Source of the DNA: Serratia sp. M24T3 | GTDB taxonomy: Bacteria; Pseudomonadota; Gammaproteobacteria; Enterobacterales; Enterobacteriaceae | Assembly: GCF_000257645.1 (NCBI RefSeq) | Contig: NZ_AJHJ01000040.1 | Location: 1 to 46,107 of the forward strand | DNA: 46,107 nucleotides | Reading direction: 5' to 3' | In this document: positions 43,256 to 46,107 of the stretch, piece by piece | Position numbering within the stretch: position 1 is the first letter of the stretch | Layout: each line of letters opens with the position of its first letter | Program-made: the position numbers and the translations under genes | The notes under the pieces: model-generated | The model's database searches: none | What the model saw: the letters and a program-made list of their open reading frames with translations, nothing else | Told to the model about the DNA's origin: nothing

Positions 43256-44524
43256 ATGTCCGAGTTACATAGTGCACTTAATGTTGATTCTCAGGCCGTG
43301 AAAACGGCCCCACAGGGCAATAAACCGGCCGAGCACGGCATTCCCACCCAGCGTGCGCTAGTTCTTGTCGGTATTATTTTGGTATCGCTAAATCTGCGTG
43401 CCGCCGTGACGTCGCTCAGCGCTATATATGGCATTATCAGCCATGATATCAGCGGTTTTAACGCCAATATTCTTGGCATTCTACCGCTGCTGTCCTTTGC
43501 CGTATTCGGATCGCTTACCTCCACGGTTTCACGTCGTTTGGGTTACGAAGGTGCCTTGCTGTTGTCGATGCTGATGGTGTGTGCGGGTATCGCTTTACGC
43601 ACATTAACCGGCAGTTTCCCCGTTTTTATGGCCTGCAGCGTGTTGGCACTGGCGGGGATGGGGTTTGGTAATGTATTGGTGCAGCCGACCATCAAGAAGT
43701 ATTTCCCTGATCACGTCGGGGCGTTGACCGCGACCTACGCGGTGATGATCGCAGTTTCGGCAGGGCTACCTTCGGCGATTGCCGTTCCGCTGGCTCAGAA
43801 TGACGGCTGGCGCGCCAATGTGGCGTTGTGGTCAGTTACCGCATTGATTGCGGCATTACCTTGGCTTTTTCAACTACTGCGTATTCATCATCGTGGCCAG
43901 AAAGGAGAGGTAAATCATACTATTGCAAAACCGGTGATCCCACACGTTGCAGTATGGAAATGGCCGATTGCCTGGTCGATGGTGGTGCTGTTTGGCGTTA
44001 GCATGATGAGCATGTACGCAATGCTTAACTGGCTACCCACCTATCTCATTCAGAATGGAATCAGTGCAGCCACCGCGGGCAATATGCTGTTTGTTTACAA
44101 TATCGTCGGGATAGCGCACTCCATCCTGGTGCCTATCTATCTGGGTCGGATGAAAAAACCGTATATCGTGGTGGCAATCGGCGGCGTAATGCAAATTGTC
44201 GGATATATGGGCTTCCTTTATATGCCGGGCGCATCCTGGGTATGGGCGGTCGTCGCGGCGCCTGGTTTGATGACTATTCCCGCAACCTTTCAGCTTATAA
44301 ATCTACGCACACGAAGTGTTGAAGGGGCTGCATCGTTGTCTTCCTTCACTCAGGGGATAGGCTACGTCTTTGCCGCCGCTGGCCCGTTTTTCTTCGGCCA
44401 GCTTCATCACTCTACCGGTGGATGGCATGTCTCGTTCTGGTTCCTGACCGTGATGTCCGCTGTGATGCTTTTGGCCGGAGGCGCGGCAGTCCGCAATAAA
44501 TATCTGGAAGATGCGCAAAGCTGA
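43256..44524 (+). CDS. MFS transporter, CynX/NimT-like
   Basis: A 422-residue major facilitator with about twelve membrane helices (first IPTQRALVLVGIILVSLNLR). Family traits include RAAVTSLSAIYGIISHDI, FGSLTSTVSRRLGYEGALLL and GFGNVLVQPTIKKYFPDHVG, as in CynX/YeaN transporters. In this cluster it probably imports quinate, shikimate or 3-dehydroshikimate. I start at MSELHSALN because AAGGAG lies seven bases ahead; nine earlier codons are open. It lies 33 bases after the dehydratase gene. Confidence 0.85.
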   Translation: MSELHSALNVDSQAVKTAPQGNKPAEHGIPTQRALVLVGIILVSLNLRAAVTSLSAIYGIISHDISGFNANILGILPLLSFAVFGSLTSTVSRRLGYEGALLLSMLMVCAGIALRTLTGSFPVFMACSVLALAGMGFGNVLVQPTIKKYFPDHVGALTATYAVMIAVSAGLPSAIAVPLAQNDGWRANVALWSVTALIAALPWLFQLLRIHHRGQKGEVNHTIAKPVIPHVAVWKWPIAWSMVVLFGVSMMSMYAMLNWLPTYLIQNGISAATAGNMLFVYNIVGIAHSILVPIYLGRMKKPYIVVAIGGVMQIVGYMGFLYMPGASWVWAVVAAPGLMTIPATFQLINLRTRSVEGAASLSSFTQGIGYVFAAAGPFFFGQLHHSTGGWHVSFWFLTVMSAVMLLAGGAAVRNKYLEDAQS

Positions 44525-44602
44525 ATCCTTCTTTAACAAACATACCCAACCTCGATTTTAGTCAAACCAACTACTAGCCTTATATCTTGAGGGATCCATT
44601 TT

Positions 44603-45523
44603 ATGAAACGCCGGGAATTTATGAAATCAGGCACCGCACTGATTGCGGGAGGCTTTATTCTGAAAAACGCCTCTGCTGCCATTATCCATCCCAACAGTCT
44701 GACATCGTCAGGGGTAACTGCAGCGCCAACAGGGGAAAACAAGCGCATGATTAAATTATTGAAGGTGAAAGGGATATCGATAGGTGAGGGCGCACCAAAA
44801 CTGATTGTGCCGACAACGGCAACCCAGGAGTCTGAGGTATTGGACTCAGTACGACAATTTGCAGCAATTAAAGATATCGATGTTGTTGAATTTCGGCTCG
44901 ATTTTCTGATTAACGCGTTAGATAAAGCCAGTGTCGCAAGAATGACTCGTCAGGTAGCCGATCTATTGCCTGACAAGGTGCTTTTAGTGACCTTCAGGAC
45001 CCAAGCCGAGGGCGGTGCAACGACAATCAGCGATACGGCTTATGGCGATCTTTATCTGGAAATTCTTAAGAATGGTAAAACTGACCTGCTGGATGTTGAA
45101 ATGTTTCGTAGTGAAACCGTAGTGCGCAACATTGTCTCACAAGCACATCGGCAGGGAGTTGCCATTGTTATGTCTAGCCATGATTTCAAGAAAACGCCGC
45201 CGAAGGAGGAACTCATTCGCCGCCTTCGTCACCAGCAGGCGTTAGGAGCCGATATCTTGAAAATTGCCACCATGCCTCATGACTCGGGAGACGTGTTAAG
45301 CTTGATGAATGCGACGTGGGAAATGCATCATCAATATGCCGAAAGGCCGCTGCTGACGATGTCGATGAAAGGTTTAGGTGTCGTGTCTCGCCTATCCGGA
45401 GAATTAACCGGTTCGGCTTTGACCTTTGGCATGGTTGGTAAACCGTCGGCTCCAGGCCAGATTGATGCAAGCCATTTGCACCAGGTGCTAGACGTTATTC
45501 ACCTAGCTAGTCAGTCGGTATAA
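44603..45523 (+). CDS. Exported (Tat) type I 3-dehydroquinate dehydratase
   Basis: A 306-residue protein. Residues 50-306 are a complete type I dehydroquinase: Glu96 (VVEFRLD), catalytic His193 (SSHDFKKTP), Schiff-base Lys220 (ILKIATM) and the closing loop TFGMVGKPSAPGQI. It converts 3-dehydroquinate to 3-dehydroshikimate. Unlike AroD it has a 50-residue extension that begins MKRREFMKSG, a twin-arginine motif, then a hydrophobic stretch and ASA-A cleavage site, so it is predicted to act in the periplasm. An internal ATG at Met49 (MIKLLKVKG), with AGGGG upstream, could give a cytoplasmic form. Last gene of the cluster. Confidence 0.88.
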   Translation: MKRREFMKSGTALIAGGFILKNASAAIIHPNSLTSSGVTAAPTGENKRMIKLLKVKGISIGEGAPKLIVPTTATQESEVLDSVRQFAAIKDIDVVEFRLDFLINALDKASVARMTRQVADLLPDKVLLVTFRTQAEGGATTISDTAYGDLYLEILKNGKTDLLDVEMFRSETVVRNIVSQAHRQGVAIVMSSHDFKKTPPKEELIRRLRHQQALGADILKIATMPHDSGDVLSLMNATWEMHHQYAERPLLTMSMKGLGVVSRLSGELTGSALTFGMVGKPSAPGQIDASHLHQVLDVIHLASQSV

Positions 45524-45680
45524 ATAAGCAATTTATCTGCGTCTTTAGAAAGTCTTGGAAATACTTTTCTTATTACCAAGCTATACGTTTTCTATCTATT
45601 TTTTTATCAATAAGCTGCATTGATGAAAAGACAGTTGGATATTTTAAGCTTTTTTAAATAAAGTATTTTTTATTAAATTC
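45524..45680 (+). other. AT-rich stretch after the dehydroquinase gene, no gene seen
   Basis: This non-coding stretch follows the end of the catabolic cluster. I see no hairpin with a T run on the plus strand to end that transcript and no reading frame worth reporting. Confidence 0.5.
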
Positions 45681-45719
45681 AAATAAAAAAAGCCCCTTAT
45701 TTCTCGGCGAGATAAGGGG
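45681..45719 (-). terminator. Rho-independent terminator on the minus strand
   Basis: Minus strand: CCCCTTAT and ATAAGGGG enclose an inner CTCG/CGAG pair, and the stem is followed by C and seven T. The plus strand has no T run after the stem, so it ends a leftward transcript coming from beyond 45720. Confidence 0.85.
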
Positions 45720-45885
45720 ATGCCAAATGGCCAACACCAGGGAATTGCTTTCACGGCGACTATAGCCGTTTGATATTTATTCAGCGGTAATCGTTAATTC
45801 AACCTCTTAGACTTCACTGTACTTAAGTATAGGTGTGAATACAAATAAAACCTAAGCTTTTTATCTAGCATTGGTGGAATTATTT
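45684..45885 (-). ncRNA. Candidate small RNA ending in a strong terminator
   Basis: A good -10 element (TATAAT, minus strand 45896-45891) is followed by about 200 bases with no convincing reading frame and then the terminator at 45681-45719. A 25-codon frame inside lacks a ribosome-binding site. The arrangement resembles an intergenic sRNA, but the transcript could equally be the 3' end of the small membrane peptide message. I recognise no known sRNA family. Confidence 0.3.
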
Positions 45886-45913
45886 TAGTGATTATAGTTT
45901 ATTTAAAATAACA

Positions 45914-45927
45914 TTGATTTAGATCAA
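45914..45927. promoter_or_regulatory. FNR-type binding site
   Basis: TTGATTTAGATCAA is a perfect match to the FNR consensus TTGAT-N4-ATCAA. It lies about 17 bases upstream of the minus-strand TATAAT and overlaps the stop codon of the 31-residue peptide. The centre would be near -37, slightly closer than the usual -41.5. Confidence 0.55.
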
Positions 45928-46019
45928 TTTTTTGCTTTTAATTTCTTAAAAGTTAAAATGATACTCATCAATAAATAGATGATTTTAAATACACTTAGAA
46001 CAATCGCTAGAGTCGCCAT
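45924..46019 (-). CDS. Small hydrophobic membrane peptide (31 residues)
   Basis: An ATG with AAAGGAG nine bases upstream opens a 31-codon frame, ending TGA. The peptide is a single predicted membrane helix (LAIVLSVFKIIYLLMSIILT) with a basic tail (KKLKAK). The ribosome-binding site, hydrophobic core and positive C-terminus are typical of enterobacterial small membrane proteins or type I toxin peptides. I cannot match it to a named one. It runs toward the terminator at 45681. Confidence 0.5.
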   Translation of the reverse strand: MATLAIVLSVFKIIYLLMSIILTFKKLKAKN

Positions 46020-46107
46020 GACCTTTTGCTCCTTTGTCAGCGTTTTTTCTCTTGTTTAATGCCATTAAATATCAACTAATTAGTATGCGAGCCAATCAAT
46101 TATATGA

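Noticed and set aside
1-46107. tRNA genes, rRNA genes, CRISPR arrays, insertion sequences and integrases
   Set aside because: I found no sequence with their features in the window, despite its accessory content.

Overview
This window comes from an enterobacterial chromosome (Enterobacterales; probably outside Escherichia/Salmonella, and a Yersiniaceae or Hafniaceae-like host is my guess). The evidence is near-identity of glyQ and glyS to the E. coli proteins as I remember them, a YiaF-type lipoprotein gene (DUF3053) downstream, and a secondary Flag-2/lateral-type flagellar locus. Base composition is mixed: glyQS is GC-rich with typical housekeeping codon use, while the centre of the flagellar locus and the right-hand end are AT-rich.

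Positions 1-22863 hold the structural and export half of a Flag-2-like flagellar locus in three divergent blocks. flgB-C-D-E-F-G-H-I (rod, hook, rings; minus strand, running off the left edge) diverges from flgA-flgM-flgN. lafK-fliE-F-G-H-I-J (minus strand) diverges from fliM-N-P-Q-R-flhB-flhA. The lafK-fli operon ends in two cargo genes: a two-domain glycosyltransferase and a FliB-type lysine N-methylase, probably for flagellin modification. A textbook sigma-54 -24/-12 promoter precedes flgB, matching the sigma-54 activator LafK. flhB is interrupted by a one-base frameshift that maps to a run of eight T; one more T would restore a normal 378-residue protein. Filament, cap, motor and flgJKL genes are not in the window.

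Positions 22864-26060 are glyQ-glyS with a strong terminator. Positions 26061-30230 hold a PLP-dependent gamma-lyase-like enzyme, a GlxA-type AraC regulator facing an isonitrile-hydratase-like enzyme of the same fold, and a Kdo 3-hydroxylase-like dioxygenase.

Positions 30334-38340 (minus strand) form a guanidine utilisation operon. A clear guanidine-I (ykkC) riboswitch precedes an ABC importer (binding protein, permease, ATPase), the two DUF1989 proteins that match carboxyguanidine deiminase, and a biotin-dependent guanidine/urea carboxylase. A terminator follows the carboxylase directly, so no allophanate hydrolase is in the operon.

Positions 38692-40867 hold the yiaF-like lipoprotein, a DsbA-family thiol oxidoreductase and a small membrane protein. 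Positions 41097-45523 form a likely quinate/shikimate catabolic module: a LysR regulator diverges from a 3-dehydroshikimate-dehydratase-like TIM barrel, an MFS transporter and a type I 3-dehydroquinate dehydratase with a twin-arginine export signal. The last 580 bases contain an unlisted 31-residue membrane peptide, a perfect FNR-type site and a possible terminator-ended small RNA.
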